Of a stretch of 20,659 bases of DNA, positions 8,625 to 16,332 are shown in pieces. Source of the DNA: an uncultured Rhodospirillaceae bacterium (GTDB lineage Bacteria > Pseudomonadota > Alphaproteobacteria > Rhodospirillales > UBA2165); the NCBI GenBank assembly GCA_913054205.1, contig CAJXJM010000003.1:1-20659 (forward strand). The letters are read 5' to 3'. The position numbers were made by a program, and so were the translations under genes. The notes beneath the pieces were generated by a model. That model worked only from the letters and a program-made list of their open reading frames with translations, was not told where the DNA came from and did not search any database. The number at the start of each line of letters is the position of its first letter. The first letter of the stretch is position 1.

Positions 8625-9164
8625 TTATTTAGGCAGGGCTGCAGGTGTATCGGCGAAGCTCCGCAAAAACAGGATAACCGCCGCCCGGTCGCCCGCCGAT
8701 TTCAAACCATTAAAGGCCATTTTTGTGCCGGGCAAAAAGCTTTTTGGTTTGGTCAGGAACTTATTCATATCTTCATAGCTCCAATTGCCGCCCATCTTTG
8801 TGATGGCATTGGAATATTTAAATCCGGCGGCCTTTGCACGCGCGCCGCCGATAATACCAAACAGGTTCGGGCCGACTTTATTTTTGCCGCCTTTTTTAAA
8901 GGTGTGGCAGGACACGCATTTCTTGGCGACTTTTTTGCCTTTATCGGCATTGGCTGAGGCCGAGAGGATTGGCAAGGGTTGCGCGGGTTCCGCTTTTTTA
9001 GCTTCTTTTTTGGCTGGCGCTTCAGAATTGCCGGATTTAGCCGTTGCTTCATGCACAGGCTCAAACGGCGGAATGAGGAGATTGCCGATATAATTACTGC
9101 CGACAATCAGCCAAACGGCTACAATGATGGCGCCTAATATATTGTTGGTTTTTGTGCTCCACAT
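8625..9164 (-). CDS. Membrane-anchored class I cytochrome c (CycM/c552 type)
   Basis: This 179-residue protein starts with an uncleaved-looking hydrophobic anchor (about residues 8-32, within NILGAIIVAVWLIVGSNYIG). An Ala/Lys/Glu/Pro-rich linker (about 40-72) follows, then a c-type haem domain. The haem is attached at CVSCH (C83, C86, H87). The distal ligand is M149 in LPGTKMAF. The segment KVGPNLFGIIGG is typical of mitochondrial-type cytochrome c. It likely shuttles electrons in the periplasm between the bc1 complex and a terminal oxidase while tethered to the inner membrane. It is divergent from kdsB, an arrangement shared with other alphaproteobacteria, and lies just upstream of hisN on the same strand. 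Confidence 0.9.
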   Translation of the reverse strand: MWSTKTNNILGAIIVAVWLIVGSNYIGNLLIPPFEPVHEATAKSGNSEAPAKKEAKKAEPAQPLPILSASANADKGKKVAKKCVSCHTFKKGGKNKVGPNLFGIIGGARAKAAGFKYSNAITKMGGNWSYEDMNKFLTKPKSFLPGTKMAFNGLKSAGDRAAVILFLRSFADTPAALPK

Positions 9165-9211
9165 GGCCTTTTCCTTCTTGGTCCCTCAATGCTTGGTCAA
9201 TTATAGCGTTC

Positions 9212-9225
9212 TAAACCTAGGTTTA
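9212..9225. promoter_or_regulatory. 14-bp perfect palindrome in the cytochrome c / kdsB divergent region
   Basis: TAAACCTAGGTTTA is its own reverse complement and lies 47 nt upstream of the cytochrome c start and 145 nt upstream of the kdsB start. Position and symmetry suit a dimeric regulator's operator. The surrounding 206-nt gap is otherwise AT-rich with no clear sigma-70 promoter. A weak candidate for kdsB is TTACTG with TATAGA 16 nt later. Confidence 0.35.
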
Positions 9226-9370
9226 ATATAGGGACTAAAACATGCTAATAAAATCATATGTAACGTATTAATTACTGAAATTTGCGAACTGGGTATAGAT
9301 GAAGCGGAATAAAATGTATATAGGAAGCAGCGGTGGGGAACAAAAATAATATTTTTTGAGAGAATTGAGC

Positions 9371-10165
9371 ATGACAGAACGTAATCCATTGATCGTGATT
9401 CCGTCACAGGTTGATGAAAATGGTATCCCGAAAAAGCAAATGTTGGATATCCACGGTAAACCGATGATCGTCCACACCTGGAGTCGGGCAATTGAAGCTG
9501 GCTGCGGTAATGTGATTGTTGATTGTGTTGATGATGAAATCGCCGACGCGGTTGGCGAAGCAGGTGCCTACATCTATCGCACCGATCCGGACCATCATTT
9601 AAAGACCCATAACTATCGGACGGAATCAGGCGCTGACCGCGTTGCGGCAACGGTGAACAAGTTTGATCGTTTTTATTGCCACGATATTATCATCAATTTG
9701 CACGACGATTTGCCGGCGATTGATCCTAAATACATTCGCGCGCTTTTGTATCCTTTGGCTGATTATGAAGTCGCGATCGCAACATTGGTTTGCCCGTTGC
9801 AGGACGGCGATGAGAAAAACACCAGCGTTGTCAAAGCCACCGTCGAATGGGAAGAAGGCCGAAATGTCAGCTGGATTCCGGCTTCTAAAATTGGCCGGAT
9901 TAAGGATCTCAGCCGCAATATAGAAGATCTCGGTGAGGGTCCGTATTACCATCACATTCCAATCTATGCTTATCAGCGGGCGCAATTGGACAGGTTTGTC
10001 AAACTTGAACCCACTGATAGTGAGTTGAACGAACGCATCGAAGGCAAGCGCGCGCTTGAAAATGACATGCGCATGGATGTTGCCCTTATTGATGAGTTAC
10101 CGCTTGATGTTGATTGGGAAAATGAAGTCGAAGAAGCACGTGAGGCTCTAGACAAATCACTTTAG
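9371..10165 (+). CDS. kdsB: Divergent 3-deoxy-manno-octulosonate cytidylyltransferase (KdsB family)
   Basis: The 264-residue protein is a KdsB-family nucleotidyltransferase, whose usual reaction activates Kdo with CTP for lipopolysaccharide core synthesis. Family landmarks are MLDIHGKPMIVHTW, TESGADRVA (usual SGTDR), HDIIINLHDDLP (usual NVQGDEP), PYYHHIPIYAYQRAQLDRFV, ERIEGKRALEND and DVDWENEVE (usual GVDTPEDL). Both expected metal-binding aspartates align (HDDLP and DVDW). The N-terminal arginine-rich nucleotide loop (ARYxSTRLPGKPL in canonical enzymes) is instead SQVDENGIPKKQML, and the FSRA motif is missing. The ATG at 9371 is preferred over the upstream TTG at 9356. Synteny with cytochrome c and pheA says this is the orthologous kdsB locus, but the substrate may differ. 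Confidence 0.75.
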   Translation: MTERNPLIVIPSQVDENGIPKKQMLDIHGKPMIVHTWSRAIEAGCGNVIVDCVDDEIADAVGEAGAYIYRTDPDHHLKTHNYRTESGADRVAATVNKFDRFYCHDIIINLHDDLPAIDPKYIRALLYPLADYEVAIATLVCPLQDGDEKNTSVVKATVEWEEGRNVSWIPASKIGRIKDLSRNIEDLGEGPYYHHIPIYAYQRAQLDRFVKLEPTDSELNERIEGKRALENDMRMDVALIDELPLDVDWENEVEEAREALDKSL

Positions 10166-10172
10166 TGATTTG
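10153..10172 (+). other. Perfect hairpin straddling the kdsB stop codon
   Basis: CAAATCACT (10153-10161) and AGTGATTTG (10164-10172) form a 9-bp stem with only TT between them, or 8 bp with a TTTA loop. The kdsB TAG lies in its loop and distal arm. No T-tract follows, so it is not a canonical intrinsic terminator. It could limit readthrough into pheA, 43 nt downstream, or stabilise a processed mRNA end. Confidence 0.45.
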
Positions 10173-10208
10173 GTGGACAAATAGCCATCGCCCGGTTATA
10201 CGAGCCCC

Positions 10209-11078
10209 ATGAATAGCGACCCAAATAACCTTATAGCCTTTCAAGGTGAGCTTGGTGCCAATGGCGACCTCGCCTGCCGTGCTGTGTGTGCGGACATGGA
10301 AACGTTACCTTGTCACACGTTTGAAGACACCTTTGCAGCGGTGCGCGATGGTAAAGCTAAAAATCTGCTGATCCCCATCGACAATACGGTCGCGGGCCGG
10401 GTGGCTGATATTCATCATCTATTGCCGGATTCGGGTTTGCACATTATCGGTGAGCATTTTCAGCGCGTCGAACACCACTTGCTGGCTGTTAAAGGCACCA
10501 AGATTGAAGAGCTAACGCATGTCCACAGCCACGTGCATGCGCTCAACCAATGCCGCAATATAATCCAAGAATTAGGCTTGCAGCCAATGGTGCATGTCGA
10601 TACCGCTGCTGCGGCCCGTGATATTTCTGAGCGCGAAGAAAAAGCGCATGGCGCAATCGCTTCCGAATTGGCCGGTGAGATTTACGGTCTCATTTCGCTG
10701 CGCGGCAATATCGAAGACGCACAACATAATACAACGCGCTTTTTGCTGATGGCTAAGGACGCGCTCGATCTGGCACCGGACGAAAGCGATGTTATGACCA
10801 GCTTTGTCTTTCGCGTTCGCAATGTGCCGGCGGCGCTTTACAAAGCACTCGGCGGCTTTGCCACCAACAGCGTCAACATGGTGAAGCTTGAAAGTTATCT
10901 TGTCGGCGGCGGCTTTGTCGCGGCTCAGTTCTATGCAGAAGTTGATGGCCATCCCGAAAGCAATAATGTGCGTCTCGCCTTGGAAGAGCTGTCCTTTTTC
11001 ACCCATGAAGTTCGGATTATGGGCGCTTATCCACGTAATCCTGTTCGCGACATCATCAATAAAAATGGTGCCGAGTAG
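10209..11078 (+). CDS. pheA: Prephenate dehydratase, monofunctional, with ACT domain
   Basis: This 289-residue enzyme converts prephenate to phenylpyruvate in phenylalanine biosynthesis. The catalytic PDT domain (about 8-185) begins IAFQGELGANG and contains LLIPIDNTVAGRV and the catalytic NTTRFLLM motif (T176, R177, F178). The C-terminal ACT domain (about 197-280) contains VPAALYKALGGFATNSVNMVKLES, the phenylalanine-binding regulatory region (GALxxxL and ESRP-like motifs, here VPAAL and KLES). No chorismate mutase domain is fused, as usual in alphaproteobacteria. It follows kdsB by 43 nt and precedes the thioesterase by 5 nt. Allosteric feedback inhibition by phenylalanine is expected from the ACT domain. 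Confidence 0.93.
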   Translation: MNSDPNNLIAFQGELGANGDLACRAVCADMETLPCHTFEDTFAAVRDGKAKNLLIPIDNTVAGRVADIHHLLPDSGLHIIGEHFQRVEHHLLAVKGTKIEELTHVHSHVHALNQCRNIIQELGLQPMVHVDTAAAARDISEREEKAHGAIASELAGEIYGLISLRGNIEDAQHNTTRFLLMAKDALDLAPDESDVMTSFVFRVRNVPAALYKALGGFATNSVNMVKLESYLVGGGFVAAQFYAEVDGHPESNNVRLALEELSFFTHEVRIMGAYPRNPVRDIINKNGAE

Positions 11079-11083
11079 CGTTG

Positions 11084-11524
11084 ATGACAGCTTCTAATTT
11101 TCGCGAAATAATTCGGCGTAGCGTCACCCATGAGATGTGTGATGCGCTGGGTCACATGAATATCCAGTATTATTTTGAGACCCTCAGCAAGGGCGTGTTT
11201 AAAATCATGGCGCTGTTGGGAGAACCCATTGAAGATATTCCCGAGCGCGGAACATCTTTTGCGTTGCATAAAGAAGAATCTGAATTTCTCAAGGAAATCC
11301 ACGAAGGCGATGAGTTTTATTTGGCGACGGCAATCGAGCATATTGGAACCAAGTCTTTCATCATGCAGCATCGCTTTTTTAATGCCGATGATGATCAAGA
11401 ACTCTTTCGCAGCCGCTTTGTAACCGTGAATATGGATCTAAATACGCGCACCAGCACGCCATTTCCAGATGAGTTCAAAGCGCTGGCCGTAAAAGAATTG
11501 CCGGCGTACCAGCCAGAAACCTAG
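11084..11524 (+). CDS. Hotdog-fold acyl-CoA thioesterase family protein
   Basis: This 146-residue single hotdog domain resembles the 4HBT/YbgC-like thioesterases. Near the N-terminus it has THEMCDALGHMNIQYYFETLSKG, where the usual D-x-x-GHMN-x-x-Y helix-start signature is clear. HEGDEFYLATAIEHIGTKSFIMQHRFFN forms the central sheet. Such proteins hydrolyse acyl-CoA or acyl-ACP thioesters; the substrate is unknown. The ATG at 11084 is preferred to the TTG at 11081. It lies 5 nt after the pheA stop, suggesting co-translation, though a metabolic link to phenylalanine synthesis is not obvious. Its TAG (11522-11524) overlaps the stop of the convergent histidine kinase gene. Confidence 0.8.
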   Translation: MTASNFREIIRRSVTHEMCDALGHMNIQYYFETLSKGVFKIMALLGEPIEDIPERGTSFALHKEESEFLKEIHEGDEFYLATAIEHIGTKSFIMQHRFFNADDDQELFRSRFVTVNMDLNTRTSTPFPDEFKALAVKELPAYQPET

Positions 11525-12333
11525 CGCGTCATATTTTTGGGGAAGCGCAGCGTGACTGTCGTGCCTTCATGTTCGCGGCTGGTAATTTCCATCTTGCCAC
11601 CAAGCTCCAGCATCAGTTGATTGACGATCGATAAGCCAAGGCCAGTGCCTTTGTCGCCATGGGGCGAGACAGTGGTTTTGTAGGGTTTGAGAATATGCGG
11701 AATTTGCTCTGCCGGAATGCCTTCACCAGAATCGCGCACGACAAAAATGACGGCATCTTCAGACTCATCAACATCAGCATTAATTTCAATGGTGCCGCCG
11801 CCGGGCGTAAATTTCATCGCATTGGATAGAATATTCGTGAGTGAACGATAAAGGTGGCGCGGAATGGTATTTATTTTAGGGAAATCCTCCGACACCGTTG
11901 CCGACAAACGAATGTCACGTTCTTTTGCCATGTCGGTATAGAGAGAGGTTACTTCCTCAATCATTTCAGCGGCGTCGACATCCTAAATTTTATTTTCGTT
12001 CGCCGCTTTGCTTTTCGACCCGTCGCCTTGAAGTGCGGCTTCTGTATCGAGCAGCATATCCTCGCAAAGTTCTAAGATGCGCGTTGAAGACTGATGAATT
12101 ATAGCGGCATTGGGTACCACTTTTTCGGCCGGGGTCAGTCCCATTTTCATTAGTTTGCTCAGACCGATCATTGCCGTCAGCGGATTTTTGATATCGTGGG
12201 CGAATTGTTTAACCTCGCTCATGACGTGTTCTTTGAGTGCATCTTGTTCTGAGAGCGCTTTTTCGAGCGCGGATTCGGCTTCTTGCAAGGCCTGCCGAGC
12301 ACCGTTTCCATTGCCATTTGAATTAGCGCTCAT
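11521..12333 (-). pseudogene. Cytosolic sensor histidine kinase interrupted by an in-frame TAG
   Basis: The frame from the ATG at 12333 encodes a short Asn/Gly-rich start and a coiled coil (about 12-44). The DHp helix follows with H-box FAHDIKNPLTAMIG (phosphoacceptor H46). It runs to ANENKI and then hits TAG at 11983-11985 (codon 117). The same frame resumes with DVDAAEMIEEVTSLY and encodes a full HATPase: N-box NILSNAMKFTP, G1 VRDSGEGIP and G2 GTGLGLSIVNQL, ending at TAG 11521-11523. Without the TAG the product would be 270 residues with no transmembrane segment or recognisable sensor domain. A CAG-to-TAG change would explain the break. It may be a pseudogene, a readthrough gene, a split kinase restarting at the ATG at 11964, or a sequence error. 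AAGGAG lies 12 nt before the start. Confidence 0.85.
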
Positions 12334-12405
12334 TGATGCTTTGCGCTCCTTTACCTGGTTTATTGCCCGATTTATTGCCAGATTTACTGACTCACTATAA
12401 GACAA

Positions 12406-13323
12406 TTATTTCTCATAAAGCCAGCCATCAATCAGCCATCTGGATATGGAGAGATTGCTCGGCGGTAAAGCTTCGTTGCCGGCTGCCATTTCGAGGACTT
12501 CCTCGCGGGAGAACCATTTAGCTTCGATAAGCTCCTGGTCATGGCAAATGATCTCAGTCGTTACCGCATGGGCTCTAAAACCGAGCATGATTGAAGCTGG
12601 AAACGGCCAAGGTTGAGAGGCTTTATACTCGACGTCGACCACTTCAATGTTGGTTTCTTCATAAACTTCGCGGGCAACTGCTTGCTCTAACATTTCCCCT
12701 GGCTCAACAAATCCGGCAATGGTCGAAAAACGCAAGCCCTGAAATTTTTTGTTGTGGCCAAGCAGGCATTTTTCTTCGGTGGGATGGGTCACCAACATGA
12801 TAACAGTCGGATCGGTGCGCGGAAAATGCACCTTACCACAGCTTTGATTCGCACAAGCGCGTTCATGTCCGCCGCGGCCGGCAACGGTTGCCGTGCCGCA
12901 CACACCACAAAACAAGTGATTTTGATGCCAGTGAACAAGCGCCCGTGCATAGGCAAGGTAGCCGGCATCGATCGGATCCAGCGTCGTGGCCAACCGCCGT
13001 AAATCCTCGAAACCCGAATTATTCGGCAAATTGATAGAGTGGGGGTCTTCCAAATGAGAGAGATCGGCGGCGCTATAAATTATATCGCCTTCCATGCCTA
13101 AAAAAATCAGCGTTGAAGCATGCTGACGTATGTTTTCTGCGTCGGTGCCGCCCAAAATAGCAGCCTCTGGTCTATCACCGGCAAAGATCAGACTTTGATT
13201 TTGCCAAACAGGGATAACCCGAGCATTGCTGCCTGACAAATTAGAAGAAAGCCAGGTCTCATCCGTTCTAAGGTGATGGGCGCGATCTAGGGTAATGTCG
13301 TCATAATAAAATCTAGAATTCAT
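12406..13323 (-). CDS. nudC: NudC, NAD(H) pyrophosphatase / NAD-RNA decapping Nudix hydrolase
   Basis: This protein of about 305 residues has the three-part NudC layout. The N-terminal domain begins MNSRFYYDDITLDRAHHLR. A zinc ribbon uses C139, C142, C157 and C162 (FCGVCG ... ACANQSCG). It is followed by KVHFPRTDPTVIMLV and the Nudix box GFVEPGEMLEQAVAREVYEE (from residue 204). The SQPWPFPASIM motif (236-246) that marks NAD-pyrophosphatases follows the Nudix box at the expected distance. The enzyme hydrolyses NAD(H) and removes NAD caps from RNA. The last glycine of the Nudix consensus is asparagine here (EETNIEV). The start is uncertain: in-frame ATGs at 13323 and 13332 and a TTG at 13359 exist, none with a strong ribosome binding site. 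I chose 13323 for N-terminal family fit. Confidence 0.92.
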   Translation of the reverse strand: MNSRFYYDDITLDRAHHLRTDETWLSSNLSGSNARVIPVWQNQSLIFAGDRPEAAILGGTDAENIRQHASTLIFLGMEGDIIYSAADLSHLEDPHSINLPNNSGFEDLRRLATTLDPIDAGYLAYARALVHWHQNHLFCGVCGTATVAGRGGHERACANQSCGKVHFPRTDPTVIMLVTHPTEEKCLLGHNKKFQGLRFSTIAGFVEPGEMLEQAVAREVYEETNIEVVDVEYKASQPWPFPASIMLGFRAHAVTTEIICHDQELIEAKWFSREEVLEMAAGNEALPPSNLSISRWLIDGWLYEK

Positions 13324-13435
13324 GAGCCGCATGTATGCACAGCTTGGCAGATCAAGCAATTATATTTGTTATATATTTCTGGGTAGCCTTTGACGTAAAT
13401 TAGGGCCATAAATTCTATCTATAGCTTTTGGGCCG

Positions 13436-13984
13436 ATGGAACGCATGACGGGCATTATAAAAACCAATTTTTCAAGCTGCCTCGCATTAATCATAGCGGT
13501 GGTGTTTCTGGCTTCCTGTGTTCAAGGGGACCTATACGCCCACATCGATAGTGACGGCTACATCCCCGACCAGAAGGAAATTATCGAGGCTGCTGATTGG
13601 AGCGTCGCCGAAACGTTTGAGATCGATATCCGGCAAAATGAATTTCGCCCGACCATTATTCATTTGTTGCAGGGCGAGCCCTATATCATGCTGGTGGAGA
13701 ATCGAGACGACGTTGATCATTTTCTGGTTGCTAAAGATTTTTTTAAAACCACGGCGATTCGCAAAATCCAGACTTAAACCGAAAAAATTAGCGGCGTTAA
13801 TTTAATTGGCATCAATCTCAAACCTGGCGAAGTTAAAGAAATTCACTTCGTTCCAGTGCGCGATGGCTGGTATGATTTTGAAGGTGGACAAGGAATTGGG
13901 ATTTTTGCCACCGATCTTTATTATTCACCGCTGAACCGAGGCACGGTACAAGGCATGATTGGCTCTTTTGTTGTCGAAGAGTAG
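13436..13984 (+). pseudogene. Cupredoxin-like lipoprotein interrupted by an in-frame TAA
   Basis: The frame from the ATG at 13436 encodes a lipoprotein signal peptide with lipobox LASC (C28). A cupredoxin-like stretch follows: NEFRPTIIHLLQGEPYIM, then VENRDDVDHFLVAKDFF and AIRKIQT. It stops at TAA 13775-13777 (codon 114). The same frame continues with TEKISGVNLIGINLKPGEV, FVPVRDGWYDFEGG and a terminal MIGSFVVEE, ending at TAG 13982-13984. The two halves together make one beta-sandwich domain of normal order, total about 182 codons. A CAA-to-TAA change would explain the break. One candidate copper ligand (His in DDVDH) remains, but no cysteine follows YDFE where blue-copper relatives have one. 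Copper binding is therefore doubtful even if the protein is made. Confidence 0.75.
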
Positions 13985-14023
13985 AACATCGTAAAGATTG
14001 TTGGCCGGAGTGCCGATTCAAGC

Positions 14024-14054
14024 TTGCCACCTCTCCCCCCCAAACTGCTATAAT
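14024..14054 (+). promoter_or_regulatory. Promoter of the SRP RNA gene
   Basis: A perfect TATAAT (14049-14054) lies 6 nt before the 5' end of the SRP RNA at 14061. TTGCCA (14024-14029, 5 of 6 matches to TTGACA) is 19 nt upstream. The position of the -10 box exactly where transcription of the RNA must begin makes this the best promoter in the window, although the spacer is slightly long. Confidence 0.65.
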
Positions 14055-14060
14055 CATTTC

Positions 14061-14158
14061 GGGAGATCGACCGTGGACGAATTGCTCGCCAACCCGGTCA
14101 GATCCGGAAGGAAGCAGCCGTAACGAGATTTATTTTCGGGTTGCGTGTTCGGTCTCCC
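14061..14158 (+). ncRNA. ffs: Bacterial small SRP RNA (4.5S RNA)
   Basis: The universally conserved apical region is present: AACCCGGTCAGATCCGGAAG followed by GAAGCAGCCGTAACGAG, giving the GGAA tetraloop and the symmetric internal loop that binds Ffh. The 5' end GGGAGATCGACC pairs with the 3' end GGTCTCCC, closing a single long hairpin of about 98 nt. The RNA pairs with Ffh to target nascent membrane proteins to the SecYEG translocon. It lies 40 nt before the dnaX start codon on the same strand, a common alphaproteobacterial arrangement. The exact ends are inferred from base pairing. Confidence 0.95.
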
Positions 14159-14198
14159 ACCTAAATTTCCAGCTACAAGTCACTTAAAGTGCGGTGGA

Positions 14199-16010
14199 AT
14201 GAGCGACCCAAAAGATATTCCTGAAGACAATTCCAGTGCTGAAGTTTCTGATAATGGTGAATATCAGGTCCTGGCGCGCAAATATCGTCCAACTGATTTT
14301 ACCGCCCTCATTGGTCAAGATGCTATGGTGCGCACGCTCAAAAACGCGTTCGAATCTGGCCGCCTTGCCCATGCTTTTATCCTGACCGGCGTCAGAGGTG
14401 TCGGTAAAACGACGACAGCCCGTATTATTGCCCGGGCGCTCAACTGTGTTGGCCCGGATGGCAAAGGCGACGCCACGATCGAGCCTTGCGGTAAATGTGA
14501 GCATTGTCAGGCCATCGCTGAGGATCGTTCGGTTGATGTTCTGGAGATGGACGCGGCAAGCCGCACCGGCGTCGATGATATACGCGAATTGATCGAAGGC
14601 GTGCGCTATAGGCCGGTATCCGCGCGCTATAAAGTCTATATCATTGATGAGGTTCATATGCTGTCTCGTAATGCCTTTAACGCATTGCTGAAGACATTGG
14701 AAGAACCGCCTGCCCATGTGAAGTTTATATTCGCCACCACCGAGATCAGGAAAGTACCGGTGACGGTCTTGTCCCGTTGTCAGCGCTTTGATCTTAAGCG
14801 CGTCGATATCGAAACGCTGAGCGAAAATTTCAAACAGATCGCCGAGAAGGAAGGCGTCAAGATTTCCGATGCTGCCATTTCGCTGATTGCACGGGCCGCA
14901 GATGGCTCGGTTCGCGATGGCCAAAGCTTGCTTGACCAAGCCGTCGCAACCGGTGCCGATGGCGGCGCGGAATTGGACCAAGAGGCGGTGCGCGAGATGC
15001 TCGGCCTCGCCGACCGCGAACGCAGTTTTGATTTGTTTGAATTGGTGATGAAAGGCGATGTCTCCGGCGCACTTGAAATGCTCGATGGAGATTATGCCAA
15101 TGGTGCTGATCCGGTTTTGGTTTTGCAGGACTTGCTCGGAGTCGTTCATTGGTTGTCGCGGGTCAAAGTAACGCCGGGCGTTGCAGATGGTGCGATGGTG
15201 CCGGAATCTGACCGGGTCCGCGGCAAAGATTTGACTGAACGCCTTTCAATGGGCGCGCTAACGCGGGCTTGGCAGATGCTGCTGAAAGGCCTGCGGGAAG
15301 CGCAATCTGCGCCTTCGCCAATCCAGGCGGCCGAAATGATTTTAATTCGCTTGGCCTATTTAACCGATCTGCCGACACCCGCAGATGCTGTAAAAGCCCT
15401 GAAAGATAGCCCTGAGGTCGTCACCACAGCGCCGAATACGCCTCCTCCATCAGGTAGCGGTAGCCAGCCCATTGTCAATATGGCTGCTCAAGGAAGTGGC
15501 GCGCAGTCTGCCGCCGCCATTGATCAGGTAGCTATCACGCAAACTGAAACTCAAGCCGTCTCCGAGCCGATTGGTGAAAATTTAGCCAGTCCGCAAACCT
15601 TTGATGAGGTTGTTGAACTCGCTGATAAAATGAACGAACGCATTTTGCGGGCGAACCTTGTTAGTAATGTTCATCTTGTACGGTTTGAACCTGGCACCAT
15701 TATCTTTCAGCCGGCTGACAACACGCCGCGCGAATTCACTCATGATCTCACACGATTTTTAAATAATGCAACCGATCGCCGCTGGGTGGTAACGGTCTCG
15801 CTTGATGAGCAGGGCGCGGACTCTGTTCAACAACGCGAAGATGCCGTCAAAGCTGCTCGGTTAGAGGAAATTGCCAAGACGCCCTTTATGCAATCGGTGT
15901 TGGAGACATTTCCCGGGGCTGAAATCAGTGATGTCCGCGAACTTGGTGGCGAGCTGAAAGAAAATCCAAGCGATATTGTAGACGATTATGAAGGAGACGA
16001 CGACGCATGA
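14199..16010 (+). CDS. dnaX: DNA polymerase III subunit gamma/tau
   Basis: This 603-residue AAA+ clamp-loader ATPase has Walker A GVRGVGKT (64-71) and a zinc finger with cysteines C83, C97, C100 and C103. Walker B is YIIDE (147-151), sensor 1 is IFATTE, and the SRC arginine-finger motif is [10 protein letters not shown] (191-200). Domain III follows. A Pro/Gln/Ser-rich linker (from about residue 405) leads to a C-terminal region likely to contact the polymerase. It loads the beta clamp onto DNA. The frame is open upstream to 14145, but that would run into the SRP RNA, so the ATG at 14199 is the start. No A-rich slippery sequence of the E. coli type was seen, so a shorter gamma form by frameshifting is not supported. 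The stop overlaps the ybaB start (ATGA). Confidence 0.97.
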   Translation: MSDPKDIPEDNSSAEVSDNGEYQVLARKYRPTDFTALIGQDAMVRTLKNAFESGRLAHAFILTGVRGVGKTTTARIIARALNCVGPDGKGDATIEPCGKCEHCQAIAEDRSVDVLEMDAASRTGVDDIRELIEGVRYRPVSARYKVYIIDEVHMLSRNAFNALLKTLEEPPAHVKFIFATTEIRKVPVTVLSRCQRFDLKRVDIETLSENFKQIAEKEGVKISDAAISLIARAADGSVRDGQSLLDQAVATGADGGAELDQEAVREMLGLADRERSFDLFELVMKGDVSGALEMLDGDYANGADPVLVLQDLLGVVHWLSRVKVTPGVADGAMVPESDRVRGKDLTERLSMGALTRAWQMLLKGLREAQSAPSPIQAAEMILIRLAYLTDLPTPADAVKALKDSPEVVTTAPNTPPPSGSGSQPIVNMAAQGSGAQSAAAIDQVAITQTETQAVSEPIGENLASPQTFDEVVELADKMNERILRANLVSNVHLVRFEPGTIIFQPADNTPREFTHDLTRFLNNATDRRWVVTVSLDEQGADSVQQREDAVKAARLEEIAKTPFMQSVLETFPGAEISDVRELGGELKENPSDIVDDYEGDDDA

Positions 16011-16330
16011 AAAATCTCGGTCAAATGATGAAACAGGCCCAAGAGATGCAGTCAAAAATGACCGAGATGCAGGATAAGCTTTCGGAAATGGAAGTAACTG
16101 GCTCGTCCGGCGCTGGCATGATTGAAATCACGCTCACCGGTAAAAGTGACGTTCGCACCGTAAAAATTGACCCGTCCCTCATTGACCCGAACGATCCCGA
16201 GGTTCTCGAAGATCTCATTGTCGCGGCGTTCAATGATGCCAAGTCAAAAGTTGAAGTCAAAGTCTCTGAGAAAATGTCAGAAATGACCGGTGGCTTACAA
16301 CTGCCACCTGGGTTCAAACTACCGTTTTAA
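16007..16330 (+). CDS. ybaB: YbaB/EbfC family nucleoid-associated protein
   Basis: This 107-residue protein has the YbaB layout. An N-terminal helix rich in Met, Gln and Lys ([20 protein letters not shown]) is followed by a small beta sheet with [21 protein letters not shown] helix with [16 protein letters not shown] comes next, and a Met/Gly/Pro tail finishes at LPPGFKLPF. Family members bind DNA as dimers and are almost always encoded between dnaX and recR, as here. Its ATG overlaps the dnaX TGA by 4 nt, and AAGGAG lies 10 nt upstream inside dnaX, so translation is coupled. Confidence 0.95.
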   Translation: MKNLGQMMKQAQEMQSKMTEMQDKLSEMEVTGSSGAGMIEITLTGKSDVRTVKIDPSLIDPNDPEVLEDLIVAAFNDAKSKVEVKVSEKMSEMTGGLQLPPGFKLPF

Positions 16331-16332
16331 AA

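Noticed and set aside
9201..9650. 149-codon minus-strand frame over the kdsB start
   Set aside because: It overlaps the kdsB coding region antisense and has low-complexity, non-protein-like composition.
11521..13984. Reassignment of TAG or TAA to glutamine, suggested by two in-frame stops at likely CAG/CAA positions
   Set aside because: TAA and TAG end many genes here at the positions their families end (uppP, yejE, pheA, recR, DUF484, transaldolase), so both are ordinary stops in this genome.
14145..14198. dnaX start at 14145
   Set aside because: It would overlap the 3' end of the SRP RNA; MSDPKD at 14199 is the sensible start.
14184..15149. 321-codon open frame antisense to dnaX
   Set aside because: It is a shadow of dnaX codon usage; its translation shows no domain and the dnaX frame is unmistakable.
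15380..15560. Programmed frameshift in dnaX giving a short gamma subunit
   Set aside because: No run of A residues like the E. coli slippery site, and no downstream stem-loop, was seen in the linker region.
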